A DNA stretch of 42,960 nt from Desulfovibrionaceae bacterium (GTDB lineage: Bacteria; Desulfobacterota; Desulfovibrionia; Desulfovibrionales; Desulfovibrionaceae): assembly GCA_910575755.1 (NCBI GenBank), contig CAJTFO010000013.1, forward strand, positions 1-42,960, in the 5' to 3' direction. The notes under the pieces are model-generated. The model did no database searches and had not been told where the DNA came from. It worked only from the letters and a program-made list of their open reading frames with translations. The position numbers and the translations under genes are program-made. This document shows, one piece after another, positions 7,784 through 16,129 of the stretch; the stretch's first letter is position 1, and each line of letters opens with the position of its first letter.

Positions 7784-7955
7784 TGCCGCCACAGATGCCG
7801 TTTCAGGGCTTGCCGTATGGAATGGCGTTCTTATATTCCGGCAGCGTCGTTGCTGTCGCGGGGCGCGATCCGCGACGGACGATAAGTTTCCCTGCAAGCA
7901 TTTTGCCGTATTGCAGGCAAAACAGCATCGGGTCAGCAAAGAGTGCAAAGAAGTC

Positions 7956-7982
7956 TAAAGTTTCCCGGCAAGACGCCGAAAA
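7956..7982 (+). promoter_or_regulatory. Sigma-28 promoter of the flgM operon
   Basis: TAAAGTTT (7956-7963), 11 bases, GCCGAAAA (7975-7982). The -35 octamer is identical to the FliA consensus, the -10 matches 6 of 8, and the spacing is exact. The start of transcription would be near 7990, just before the gene at 8006. Confidence 0.8.
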
Positions 7983-8005
7983 AAACAGCAGGGACGGAAA
8001 ACGCC

Positions 8006-8440
8006 ATGGCCGAGACGAGCACCACGCAAATGCGCATCATGCTGCAGAGCTATGAGCAGCAATTGCTGGCTGCCCGCCGTCTGGCGCGCTTTCGTGTGCG
8101 TCGGCGTCTGGCCGAGGGGCAGGAGCCCCATGACCCCGACCCGTCCATCAAGCGCCGCGGTTATGTGGAAAAAGTGGCGCAGGAACTGTACGACAGTCTG
8201 ATCTTCACCGGCAGCGACAATCCTGTGGTGGAGGAAATCCGTCAGGAGCTGGGCCGGGCTGTGGGGCAGGATGTGCAGTTCACCTATCCGCCGGGCGGCA
8301 GGCTCCGCATCGTGGGCAAAGGCCCCGAGGGGCCGCGAACCCTGAGCGAGGAGGAACAGCTCCGCACGCGGCATGCGCTCTGGCGCATCACACGCCAAAA
8401 GGTTGACCAGAGCATGCTGGAAAAGCCATCCGGCTCATAG
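8006..8440 (+). CDS. Hypothetical protein co-transcribed with flgM
   Basis: 144 residues from the ATG at 8006; an upstream GTG in the same frame would place the start within the sigma-28 promoter and is rejected. The protein is soluble and rich in Arg, Glu and Gln. An N-terminal helical stretch (MLQSYEQQLLAARRLARFRVRRRLAEGQ) is summarised as a basic amphipathic helix over about residues 10-37. A mixed C-terminal part ends in a further charged helix (EEEQLRTRHALWRITRQKVD). No signal peptide, membrane segment or known catalytic motif is visible. It is the first gene behind a sigma-28 promoter and lies 36 bases before flgM, so a role in late flagellar assembly or its control is likely but inferred. 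Confidence 0.75.
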   Translation: MAETSTTQMRIMLQSYEQQLLAARRLARFRVRRRLAEGQEPHDPDPSIKRRGYVEKVAQELYDSLIFTGSDNPVVEEIRQELGRAVGQDVQFTYPPGGRLRIVGKGPEGPRTLSEEEQLRTRHALWRITRQKVDQSMLEKPSGS

Positions 8441-8476
8441 GGATACCCCGCGCCGGACAGACAGAGAGTAGCACAT

Positions 8477-8788
8477 ATGGAAATTCAGAATACTATAAAT
8501 CCATTGGTGGAGTCCTATGCCGCCGAGCTGGAAAAGAGCGGCGAGACGCGCGGCCGGATCAGGGCGGAAAGCGCCGGAAGCGACGCCGTGCGCGGCGATA
8601 CGGTGAGCGTGTCCCAGAACGCCCTGTTGCTGACCGAGGCCCGCCGCACCGCGCAAAACACGCCTGATGTGCGCGCCGACAAGGTGCAGGCCCTGCGCAT
8701 TCAGGTGGCCAACGGCGCTTACAAGCCGGACAGCCGGCTTATAGCGGCCAGCCTGGTTCGTGAGGAACCGGGCCTCTTCCAGATATAG
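8477..8788 (+). CDS. flgM: Anti-sigma-28 factor FlgM
   Basis: 103 residues, typical for FlgM. The N-terminal half is polar and probably disordered. The C-terminal half contains the FlgM pattern DTVSVSQNALLLTEARRTA followed by VRADKVQALRIQVANGAY and DSRLIAASLV, which bind FliA (sigma-28). FlgM holds FliA inactive in the cytoplasm until the hook is complete, then is exported through the flagellum. The gene is second in an operon read from the sigma-28 promoter at 7956, giving negative feedback. The start codon is ATG at 8477 with a weak AGAGAG ribosome-binding site. A strong terminator follows 68 bases after the stop. Confidence 0.92.
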   Translation: MEIQNTINPLVESYAAELEKSGETRGRIRAESAGSDAVRGDTVSVSQNALLLTEARRTAQNTPDVRADKVQALRIQVANGAYKPDSRLIAASLVREEPGLFQI

Positions 8789-8856
8789 TTCAGTTGCCCG
8801 CTCTGCGTCGGGGCCATGCTTTTTTCATGGACGCCGGCGCATGGCAGGGATAGTTT

Positions 8857-8886
8857 CGCCGCTTCCGCAAGGGGGCGGCTTTTTTT
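8857..8886 (+). terminator. Intrinsic terminator of the flgM operon
   Basis: GCCGCTTCC (8857-8865), GCAA tetraloop, GGGGGCGGC (8870-8878), then eight T. The stem is fully paired if G-T pairs are allowed. Confidence 0.9.
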
Positions 8887-9227
8887 GTGGGGAGAGCAGC
8901 GGCCTGCGAATGTTTTTTATTGCAAGCCTTCATCTGTACTCGCGGATCTGCGCCCGCCAGCCATGTCCACCATACTCCATCCAGAGCGGCGCAATAAGAC
9001 CCAGTCCTCTCCCCTTTCTTTGGGGAGAATTGCCGGGGCATTTTTGTAAATTTATTTTTTATCAAATATATCCAAACATTATTGGCAGGTATGAAGCCGC
9101 GGCCATGCGGACGTCTGTTCCAGGGCTTTCCGGAGGCCTCACAGCGTGCGGGGCGCGTGCTCGCGCCGGAATCGGGTAGGGCGCGGAATGCAGTATGGCC
9201 GGCGGCAGCGTCCGCTGCGATTGGTTC

Positions 9228-9257
9228 TTGACAAAATATTGATACTATAGCTAGTAC
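9228..9257 (+). promoter_or_regulatory. Promoter/operator of the enolase-TRAP cluster
   Basis: TTGACA (9228-9233) with a weak -10 (TAGTAC, 9252-9257, 18-base spacing). Overlapping it is a perfect inverted repeat TACTA-TAGC-TAGTA (9243-9256). It would suit the HutC-type GntR regulator encoded at the other end of the cluster. The stretch 8,887-9,227 before it holds no gene that I can recognise. Confidence 0.5.
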
Positions 9258-9297
9258 CTAAATAACAATTTATATCCATTTTTACCAAGGAGGCTTC

Positions 9298-10452
9298 ATG
9301 CGGGACATTTTACCCGCCGCACCCCTGCGCTCCGCGGAAGTTTTTGTTTTGCGCGCTCCTGTTGATGAGCCGGTGCGCACCTCTTTCGGCATCATGCGCG
9401 ACAGGCCCGCCGTGCTGTTGCGCGTGGAGGATGAGGACGGTTTTTGGGGCTGGGGCGAAGCCTGGTGCAATTTCCCGTCCTGTGGCGCGGAGCACCGTGG
9501 TCGTCTGCTGGCGGAAACAGTGTTGCCGCCCGCGCTTGGCGCAGCCTGGCATGAACCCGGTCAGTTGGTGCGCCATGTGGCCTGCAAGCTGCACATTTTG
9601 CGCCTTCAGGCGGACGAGCCCGGCCCCATGGATCAGGCTTTGGCCTGTCTGGACATTGCGCTCTGGGATCTGGCCGCCCGGCGCGCGGGCGCGCCGCTGC
9701 ATGAACTGTTGGGCGACGCGGCCATGTCGGCCATGCCCGCCTATGCCAGCGGCATTAATCATCCCGGCGTGGCTGAAACCGTGAACCGCATGCGCAAAGC
9801 GGGCTACCGGGCCTTCAAGGTGAAGATCGGTTTCGGACGCGAGCAGGATGAGGCCAATATCCGCGCGGCGCTGGATACCCTGTTGCCCGGCGAGAGGCTG
9901 GCGGTGGACGCCAATCAGGCCTGGACTCTGGAGCAGGCTCTGGAGATTCTGCCCCGCCTGCGGGAATATCCTCTGCTCTGGGTGGAAGAGCCGCTGGCCT
10001 GCGACCGCCCGGCGGAAGAATGGGCCAGCCTGGCCGCATCCGGCAGTTTTTCGCTGGCCGCCGGGGAGAACATGCGCAGCATCGCCACGTTTGAAGCGGC
10101 CATTGCCGCCGCCGCCATCCGCGTGATCCAACCGGATGTCTGCAAATGGGGCGGGCTCACGGGCTGTCTTCGCGTGGCCCGCGCGGCCCTGGCCGCCGGA
10201 CTGCATTACTGCCCGCATTATCTCGGCGGCGGCATTGGCCTGCTGGCTTCCGCCCATCTGCTGGCCGCCGTGGGCGGCGATGGCCTGCTGGAAGTGGACT
10301 GCAACCCCAATCCGCTGCGCGAGCTGCTGGCTGAACCCTTCCCGCGTCTGGAGGGCGGGCGTTTTATCCTGAGTCATGAACCCGGACTGGGTGTCGCGCC
10401 GGACATGGACGCGGTGGAAGCGATGCTGACCTTCCACGCGCGCTGCCGCTGA
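9298..10452 (+). CDS. Enolase-superfamily enzyme, mandelate racemase subgroup
   Basis: 384 residues with the two-domain enolase-superfamily plan: a capping domain (about 10-135) and a barrel (about 145-370). Catalytic residues in order are K174-x-K176 (KVKIG), metal ligands D204 (VDANQAW), E230 (WVEEPL) and E257 (AGEN), then D280 (QPDV) and H307 (CPHYLGGG). The Asp-His pair is the second general base typical of the mandelate racemase subgroup, which includes racemases and sugar-acid dehydratases. The enzyme abstracts a proton alpha to a carboxylate; the substrate is unknown. It starts with an excellent AAGGAGG ribosome-binding site and is followed after 39 bases by a TRAP solute receptor, so the imported compound is probably its substrate. 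Confidence 0.85.
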   Translation: MRDILPAAPLRSAEVFVLRAPVDEPVRTSFGIMRDRPAVLLRVEDEDGFWGWGEAWCNFPSCGAEHRGRLLAETVLPPALGAAWHEPGQLVRHVACKLHILRLQADEPGPMDQALACLDIALWDLAARRAGAPLHELLGDAAMSAMPAYASGINHPGVAETVNRMRKAGYRAFKVKIGFGREQDEANIRAALDTLLPGERLAVDANQAWTLEQALEILPRLREYPLLWVEEPLACDRPAEEWASLAASGSFSLAAGENMRSIATFEAAIAAAAIRVIQPDVCKWGGLTGCLRVARAALAAGLHYCPHYLGGGIGLLASAHLLAAVGGDGLLEVDCNPNPLRELLAEPFPRLEGGRFILSHEPGLGVAPDMDAVEAMLTFHARCR

Positions 10453-10491
10453 CGCCCGCCACCCCTGTCATGTGTCCACAAAGGAGATGTT

Positions 10492-11487
10492 ATGAAACGT
10501 CTTTGCCTGACTTGTCTTGTGGTCTGCGCCCTGTGCGCCTCGTTTCCGGTTCACGCGGCGGAAAAAACGGTCATTCATCTGCTCAGCACGCCTTTCGGCA
10601 CCGGCAGTTATGTGCTGGGCACGGCGCTGGAGAGTATCGTCAACCAGGGCGGGTATCCCCTGAGCATCGCCCACGCGGAAACGCCGGGGCAGGCTTACAA
10701 TGTGAACAAACTCAATGCCGATGCGGCCGCGCGTCAGAATACCGTGGTGACGGCCTCTCAGGGCATCAACTGGCTGGCCTCGCAGGGGAAAAAGCCTTTT
10801 CCGGCCAGGCGCACGCCGCTCAAGCTCATCGGCATTTACACCTATACGGCCACCTGGCTGGTGACTGGCGACAAGAACATCAGGAACATGGCCGACCTCA
10901 AAGGCAAGCGCATTGCCATGGGGCGCATCCCGCAGGTCATCTGGGGGTATGAGCCGGACGCCCTGCTGCGCAACGGCTACGGCGACGATTTTTACAACAG
11001 TCTGAAAATCCAGTTTGTCGGCACCTCTGAAGCCGCCACCGCCCTGATCAATGGTCAGGTGGACGCGGCCACCATCGGCGGGTACATGGATCCGATCTCT
11101 GGCAGATTTTCCCCCGCGCCGCAGACCGTGGAAGTGCTGGCGGCCGGCCGGGATCTGACCCATCTGGACTGGACAAGGGAGGCGGTGGAAAAAACCGCGG
11201 CCAGGGACATTCAGCTCTTTCCCATTCAGGCGCCCGCCAGGGCCGTGGACAGCCTGGAAAGCCCCATCTGGATCGGCGCGGACCTGCACGGTCTTTTCGC
11301 CCATCCCGAGTTTCCCGAGGAGTACGCGTATATCCTGGCCAAAGCCATGATCGAGAATATTGAGGCTTTCGGCAAATACCATGCCCTGGGCGGGCTCATG
11401 AGCCGCGCCGGGCTGGTCAAGGGCTTCAGCCCGGAGCATATTCATCCCGGAGCGCTGCGCGCTTACAAGGAAGCGGGAATCCTTTAA
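10492..11487 (+). CDS. TAXI-family TRAP transporter solute-binding protein
   Basis: 331 residues with a Sec signal peptide (MKRLCLTCLVVCALCASF, cleavage near VHA-AE). The mature part follows the TAXI family plan: an early GTGSYVLGTALE segment in the position of the TAXI/NMT1 'GGTY' loop, then DLKGKRIAMGRIP (about 139-151), GTSEAATALINGQVDAATIGG (about 180-200) in pieces, and a C-terminal helical region (HALGGLMSRAGLVKGFSPEH). TAXI receptors bind small carboxylates or amino acids in the periplasm and hand them to a fused DctQM-type permease. The permease is the next gene. Ribosome-binding site AAGGAG precedes the ATG. The ligand cannot be read from the sequence, but the neighbouring enolase-superfamily enzyme suggests an alpha-hydroxy or sugar acid. 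Confidence 0.9.
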   Translation: MKRLCLTCLVVCALCASFPVHAAEKTVIHLLSTPFGTGSYVLGTALESIVNQGGYPLSIAHAETPGQAYNVNKLNADAAARQNTVVTASQGINWLASQGKKPFPARRTPLKLIGIYTYTATWLVTGDKNIRNMADLKGKRIAMGRIPQVIWGYEPDALLRNGYGDDFYNSLKIQFVGTSEAATALINGQVDAATIGGYMDPISGRFSPAPQTVEVLAAGRDLTHLDWTREAVEKTAARDIQLFPIQAPARAVDSLESPIWIGADLHGLFAHPEFPEEYAYILAKAMIENIEAFGKYHALGGLMSRAGLVKGFSPEHIHPGALRAYKEAGIL

Positions 11488-11571
11488 CGCGGCTCAGCGT
11501 TGACGTTGTGCGGGGGCGCAGTGCAAGGCCGCGCCCGCGCCTGCGCCTCGCGGCGGCTCTCAGTTCTCGCC

Positions 11572-11612
11572 CGCCTGTGCCGGCAATCGCGCGAGCAGGC
11601 CCGGCACAGGCG
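11572..11612 (+). promoter_or_regulatory. Stable hairpin between TAXI receptor and permease genes
   Basis: A perfect 12-bp stem: CGCCTGTGCCGG (11572-11583) with CCGGCACAGGCG (11601-11612), loop of 17. There is no T tract. In a 175-base gap inside an operon, such a structure often stabilises the upstream message and lowers downstream expression, which would fit receptor in excess of permease. Confidence 0.65.
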
Positions 11613-11662
11613 CGGCGTCAGGCGTATCGCCCGGTTCAAACCGTTCGCGCGGAGGTTTCTCC

Positions 11663-13546
11663 ATGAACAGAATCTCGCTGCCAAAGGTCATCCTGACCGT
11701 CGGGGGGCTGGCTATGGTGGTCTACCATGCCGTGGCCTCGCAATATCTCTACTTCAGTCAGTGGGAGCACCAGACCATCCATTTTGCCTTCCTCTTTCTG
11801 ATGGTCTTTATGAGCTACGCCATCAGGGCCAAAAGCCGACTGGCGGCAGCGGGCCTGTATCTCTGCCTGATAGCGGCTCTGCTGTGTTGCGTGTATGTCT
11901 ATGGCAATATTGAAGAACTGGAAATGTCCCAGGGTTTCCCCAGCCAGACGGCACTGCTGGTCGGCCTGTGCCTTATTCTGACCACGGCTCTGGGCGCGTG
12001 GCTCTGCTGGGGGCTTCCCCTGTTGCTGGTGGCCGTGGTTTTTGTGGCCTATTTTTTCCTCGGTCATCTGCTCAGCGGGCCGCTTTATCACCCGGCTTTC
12101 GGCTTTGAGTATGTGGTTTCCATGCTCAGCGTGGGGCTTTCGGGCCTCTACGGCCTGTTCATGTCCATCAGCGCGGATCAGGTGTTCATGTTCGTGGTTT
12201 TCGGCGCGCTGCTGGGCATTTTCAAGGTGGAAGGCCTGCTCATGGAAATGGGCAAGATCCTTGGGCGCAGGCTGCGCGGCGGGGCCGGGCTCACCGGCGT
12301 GTTCTCCAATTCGCTCATCGGCATGGTTTCCGGCGCGCCCGTGGCCAATGTGGCCATCACCGGCCCCTTTGTGCTGCCGTATATGCGCAGGTCCGGCTAT
12401 TCGGTGGACGAGGCGGGCGGCATTCTGGCCTGCTCGGCCACGGGCAGCCAGCTCATGCCGCCGGTCATGGGCGCGGCGGCTTTCATGATGGCGACCTTCA
12501 TCAGCCAGCCCTATGCCGTGGTTATGCTGGCCGCCATGCTGCCCGCGGTGCTCTTCTATTTCGCCGTTGCCCTGGGGGTGCAGTTTCTCTCGGTGCGCAA
12601 GGATCTGCAACTGGTGCGCATAGACGTGGACTGGTCGCTGATCCGGCGGCGGCTGCCGGTCTTTGCGCTGCCCATCGGTCTGATCTTCGGCATGCTGCTG
12701 ATGCGCTACAGTCCGTCCAATACAGCCTTCTGGGCCAGCGTGATCACCCTGGCCACAGGCTTTGCCGTCAAAGACGCCCGGCCCCACTGGCGCGAGCTCG
12801 TCCGCGCCCTGGTCAACGGGGCCGTGACCGGGGCCAAGATCGGCATCTCCCTGGCGCTGATCGGCATGGTGGCCCAGACGCTCATTTCCACGGGGCTGGG
12901 CAGCAAGCTGGCCAGCCTCATCCACATTCTGGCCGGAGGGCAGCTCTTTGCGGCCCTGCTGGTCACTATGGCGGTGGCCCTGATTCTGGGCTGCGCCGTG
13001 CCCCCGGCCGCGGCCTACGCCCTGTGCGCCATCATTATCATCCCCACGCTTACGCCCATGGGCGTGGACCTGCTGCGGGCGCACATGTTCTGCTTTTATT
13101 TTTCCATTATCGCTGCGGTGACGCCGCCGGTGGGGCTGGCCTCCCTGGCGGCCACCGGCATTTCCGGCGGCAACTACGCCGTGACCAGCGTGCATGGCTT
13201 CCGCCTTTCGCTGAGCGGCTTCATCCTGCCCTTCCTGATTATCTACAACCCGCTGTTCTCCTTTGATTTCAGCAATGCCGTCTGGTCCATCTGTTCCCTG
13301 ATCTGCATCCTGACCGGATTGACCAGTCTGGACGCGTTGTTGTACGGGGCCATGGCCCGCCCCTTCACCCCGCGCGATTATATTCCTGCCGCCGTGGTGA
13401 TGCTGCTCAGCTTCTGGCTGACCATTCAGGGCGCGCGCCTGCCGCCGCCGCTCTGCGCGCTGCTCACGCTGGGAATTGTGGCCCTGCTGGCCGTGCAGTG
13501 GTTCTGTCAGACCAGAAGGCCGCCCGCCCAGTCCCGGACGGCCTGA
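11663..13546 (+). CDS. TRAP transporter fused permease (4TM + 12TM)
   Basis: 627 residues, nearly all hydrophobic helices, matching the fused small (DctQ-like) and large (DctM-like) subunits used by TAXI systems. The N-terminal 150 residues hold the small-subunit helices. The large-subunit signature region includes SLIGMVSGAPVANVAITGPF (about residues 213-232) and a later conserved SATGSQLMPPVMGAAAFMMA (about 256-275). A second repeat shows GCAVPPAAAYAL (about 447-458). It carries out sodium- or proton-driven uptake across the inner membrane with the receptor encoded upstream. Start ATG at 11663 has GGAGG seven bases before it. A bidirectional terminator closes the operon. Confidence 0.92.
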   Translation: MNRISLPKVILTVGGLAMVVYHAVASQYLYFSQWEHQTIHFAFLFLMVFMSYAIRAKSRLAAAGLYLCLIAALLCCVYVYGNIEELEMSQGFPSQTALLVGLCLILTTALGAWLCWGLPLLLVAVVFVAYFFLGHLLSGPLYHPAFGFEYVVSMLSVGLSGLYGLFMSISADQVFMFVVFGALLGIFKVEGLLMEMGKILGRRLRGGAGLTGVFSNSLIGMVSGAPVANVAITGPFVLPYMRRSGYSVDEAGGILACSATGSQLMPPVMGAAAFMMATFISQPYAVVMLAAMLPAVLFYFAVALGVQFLSVRKDLQLVRIDVDWSLIRRRLPVFALPIGLIFGMLLMRYSPSNTAFWASVITLATGFAVKDARPHWRELVRALVNGAVTGAKIGISLALIGMVAQTLISTGLGSKLASLIHILAGGQLFAALLVTMAVALILGCAVPPAAAYALCAIIIIPTLTPMGVDLLRAHMFCFYFSIIAAVTPPVGLASLAATGISGGNYAVTSVHGFRLSLSGFILPFLIIYNPLFSFDFSNAVWSICSLICILTGLTSLDALLYGAMARPFTPRDYIPAAVVMLLSFWLTIQGARLPPPLCALLTLGIVALLAVQWFCQTRRPPAQSRTA

Positions 13547-13562
13547 ACCAGCCTGAACGTGA

Positions 13563-13597
13563 AAAGCCCCGCCGGCGTCTTGTGCCGACGGGGCTTT
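13563..13597. terminator. Bidirectional terminator between TRAP permease and gntR
   Basis: AAAGCCCCGCCGGC pairs with GCCGACGGGGCTTT (one mismatch, loop of seven). Flanking A and T runs let it work in both directions, serving the two convergent genes. Confidence 0.85.
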
Positions 13598-13608
13598 CTG
13601 CCGTCATG

Positions 13609-14367
13609 TCAGCGCACCAGATCAATATCCAGGCGCACCCGGTCGCCGGGGTGCACCACCAGGGCGGCATAAATGGCCTGCCCCCTGTCGTTGCAGGCAT
13701 AGCGCCGCACCAGGGCCACGGGCGCGCCGCAGGGAATGTCCAGATGTTGCGCCGCTTCCGGCGAAGCGCCGCCGATGGTCAGTTCCTGCCTGGCCGTGGA
13801 CACGTTGATTTTGAGCTCATCCATGACTGGGATCACCGTTGTGGCGTTGAAGCGCTCCGGAGCCCGGTCGTAAATGGCCTTGTCCAGATAGAGATCAATA
13901 TAGGCGAAGCGCGCGCCGTCCTGGATGTGTACCCGGCGCATGTAGCGGTAGGCGGGCGCGGGGGGCAGCTTCCAGACGCTCAGCAGGGGGCAGTCCGACA
14001 CGTCGGCGGCGTCGAGCAGCTCAACGCTGGCCCCTTCGATGCGTTTGACCATGGCCTTCCAGGAAGTGCGCATGTTTTCATAGGGCCGGGCTGGCAGCTG
14101 CCGGGCCACATGGATGCCGCGTCCCTGGCGGGCGGTGAGCAGACCTTCCATGCACAGCAGTTGCACTGCCTGACGGGCGGTGACTCTGGCCACGCCAAAC
14201 ATTTCGGCCATCCGCAGCAGATTGGGCAGCTTGGCGCCCAGGGGCAGCGCGCCGTTTTCGATCTGCTGGCGCAGCACATCCGCCAGCTGGGCATAGAGGG
14301 GCGGGCCGGGCCGGCGGAATTGCGGCGGTTCGGAAAAAAAGGGAAATATGTGTTTTTGTTCGGCCAT
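13609..14367 (-). CDS. GntR family regulator, HutC/UTRA type
   Basis: 252 residues. The N-terminal winged helix (about 20-88) has the GntR pattern PLYAQLADVLRQQIENGALP ... MFGVARVTARQAVQLL ... RQGRGIHVA. The C-terminal part (about 100-250) is a UTRA effector domain with RRVHIQDGARFAYIDLYLD in the ligand-pocket strand region. HutC-type members are usually ligand-released repressors of catabolic operons. It converges with the TRAP/enolase genes and shares their terminator, so it is the likely regulator of that cluster. The inverted repeat TACTA-TAGC-TAGTA at 9243 is its best candidate site. The effector could be the transported acid or the enolase product; this is inference. Confidence 0.88.
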   Translation of the reverse strand: MAEQKHIFPFFSEPPQFRRPGPPLYAQLADVLRQQIENGALPLGAKLPNLLRMAEMFGVARVTARQAVQLLCMEGLLTARQGRGIHVARQLPARPYENMRTSWKAMVKRIEGASVELLDAADVSDCPLLSVWKLPPAPAYRYMRRVHIQDGARFAYIDLYLDKAIYDRAPERFNATTVIPVMDELKINVSTARQELTIGGASPEAAQHLDIPCGAPVALVRRYACNDRGQAIYAALVVHPGDRVRLDIDLVR

Positions 14368-14418
14368 GACGTTTCTTTACCGCAATCGCGCGCCGATGCG
14401 GCCTGCGGGAGGGGGAGT

Positions 14419-14874
14419 TCAGGAACGGAAGGAGCGCAGTTTCTCCCTGTTGGCCGTGTCCTCGGCCATGCGGGCCAGCGGCGCGGGCACAATGGTTTTG
14501 CCGATGGGGCAGAGAGCCAGACCCGCCAGCTTGACGTGCTGCCAGGCGAAGGGAATGCCGATGATCGTCACCGCGCAGACAAGCGCCCAGCCAAGATGCG
14601 CCAGGGCGATCCAGATGCCCGCCAGCAGCAGCCAGATAATGTTGCCCAGCGTGCCAAAGGGGCCTGTGCCTACATCCGGCTGGCCGGTGAGCGTCTCGCG
14701 GGACACGGGCATCTTGCCGAAGGGAAAAAAGGAGAACTGCCCCATGACAAAACAGGCCCGGCCCCAGGGAATGCCCACGATGGAGAGGAAGCAGAGCACG
14801 CCGACAAGCCACCAGCTCAGGCCCATCCAGATGCCGCCCAGCAGAAACCAGATCACATTGCCCAGACAACTCAT
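14419..14874 (-). CDS. yccF: YccF-like inner membrane protein
   Basis: 151 residues made of a duplicated unit. Each half begins with a LGNVIWFLLGGIW / LGNIIWLLLAGIW helix (residues about 4-16 and 75-87) and continues with a second helix ending in an IVGIPWGRACF / IIGIPFAWQHV motif. This internal repeat is the hallmark of the YccF domain (DUF307). The function is unknown; the protein sits in the inner membrane with about four helices. It lies between gntR and purM on the same strand, 44 bases upstream of the gntR start, and could be co-transcribed with purM (86-base gap). The ribosome-binding site is weak. Confidence 0.85.
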   Translation of the reverse strand: MSCLGNVIWFLLGGIWMGLSWWLVGVLCFLSIVGIPWGRACFVMGQFSFFPFGKMPVSRETLTGQPDVGTGPFGTLGNIIWLLLAGIWIALAHLGWALVCAVTIIGIPFAWQHVKLAGLALCPIGKTIVPAPLARMAEDTANREKLRSFRS

Positions 14875-14960
14875 GGCTGCTTTTTCCTTGTTCGGGTCGC
14901 GAGCTGTTTGCCCGTGTTGCTGTCATGCGCTCCGGGGCCATGCGCTTTTGCGAATTCGTC

Positions 14961-16013
14961 CTAAAAGTTGACCACGACCTGTTCGCCGCCCGGAGTGCGC
15001 CGCATAACGTCGCCGATGTGCCAGGCCCGCAGATTGAAGGCCTGAAGGCGGTTGACCGCTTCCTCCACCTGCCCGACGGGCAGCACCAGAATATAGCCGA
15101 TACCGCCGTTGAAGATCTGGAGGATCTCCGGCCAGGAGAGCCTGCCCGCTTCCCTGAGCCAGTGAAAGACCGGGGGCATCTGCCAGCTGCCGAAATTGAT
15201 TCTGGCTTCCACCTGGGAGGGCAGCACACGCGGAATATTGTCGTAAAAGCCGCCGCCCGTGATGTGGGCCATGCCCTTGATGTTCATGTCTCGCAGCAGT
15301 GAGCGCACGGCCTCCACATAGATAGTGGTGGGAGTCAGCAGCACATCGCGCACGCTGGCGCCGTCCGCTCCGGGAAAAGCGTCGTCCGGTCCGAGGCCGG
15401 TCTGGTCCAGAATTTTGCGCGCCAGGGAAAAACCGTTGGAATGCAGGCCCGAGGAAGCCAGCCCCACAATGGCGTCGCCCACCTGAATGCCCGATCCGTC
15501 GATGAGCCTGGCGTTGTCCACCAGCCCCACGCAAAAGCCCGCCAGATCGTATTCGCCGGGGGCGTACATGTCGGGCATTTCGGCGGTTTCGCCGCCGAGC
15601 AGGGCGCAACCCGCCTGGCGGCAGCCTGCGGCCACGCCGCCGACCACAATTTCAGCCGTGTCCACGTCCAGTTTGCCTGTGGCGAAATAATCAAGAAAAA
15701 ACAGCGGCGTCGCGCCCTGCACCAGAATATCGTTGACGCTCATGGCCACCAGATCAATGCCCACGCTGTCGTGTTTATTGAAGGCAAAGGCCAGCTTGAG
15801 CTTGGTGCCCACCCCGTCGGTGGAAGAAACCAGCACCGGCTCGCTCATGCCGCTGAAGTCCGGGCGGAACAGGCCGCCGAAACCGCCGATGTCGGAAATG
15901 ACGCCTCTGGTCTGGGCGCCCGCCACCAGATGCTTGATGCGATCCACCAGGGCGTTGCCCGCCTCAATATTGACGCCAGCCCTGGTATAGGCTTTTGCGC
16001 GCTCGCTGGACAT
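14961..16013 (-). CDS. purM: Phosphoribosylformylglycinamidine cyclo-ligase
   Basis: 350 residues, the usual AIR synthetase length. It closes the imidazole ring in purine synthesis, converting FGAM and ATP to AIR. Family features: YTRAGVNIEAGNALV near the N-terminus, VSSTDGVGTKLKLA (about 62-75, nucleotide and metal contact), GIDLVAMSVNDILVQGATPL (about 85-104), LLGGETAEMPDMY (about 138-150), SSGLHSNGFSLAR (about 187-199) and GGGFYDNIPRVLP (about 253-265). A strong AAGGAGG ribosome-binding site precedes the ATG. The gene is divergent from the secreted protein at 16130. Confidence 0.96.
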   Translation of the reverse strand: MSSERAKAYTRAGVNIEAGNALVDRIKHLVAGAQTRGVISDIGGFGGLFRPDFSGMSEPVLVSSTDGVGTKLKLAFAFNKHDSVGIDLVAMSVNDILVQGATPLFFLDYFATGKLDVDTAEIVVGGVAAGCRQAGCALLGGETAEMPDMYAPGEYDLAGFCVGLVDNARLIDGSGIQVGDAIVGLASSGLHSNGFSLARKILDQTGLGPDDAFPGADGASVRDVLLTPTTIYVEAVRSLLRDMNIKGMAHITGGGFYDNIPRVLPSQVEARINFGSWQMPPVFHWLREAGRLSWPEILQIFNGGIGYILVLPVGQVEEAVNRLQAFNLRAWHIGDVMRRTPGGEQVVVNF

Positions 16014-16129
16014 GCTTTGCCTCCTTCTGCTTGGTACTGCATAGCAAATTTTTCTCCGGACCCCAAGCCTCTTTTTTCATGGACCGGTGCGCCCCTCGCT
16101 GATATAGTTACGCAAAACAGGATAGTTGT

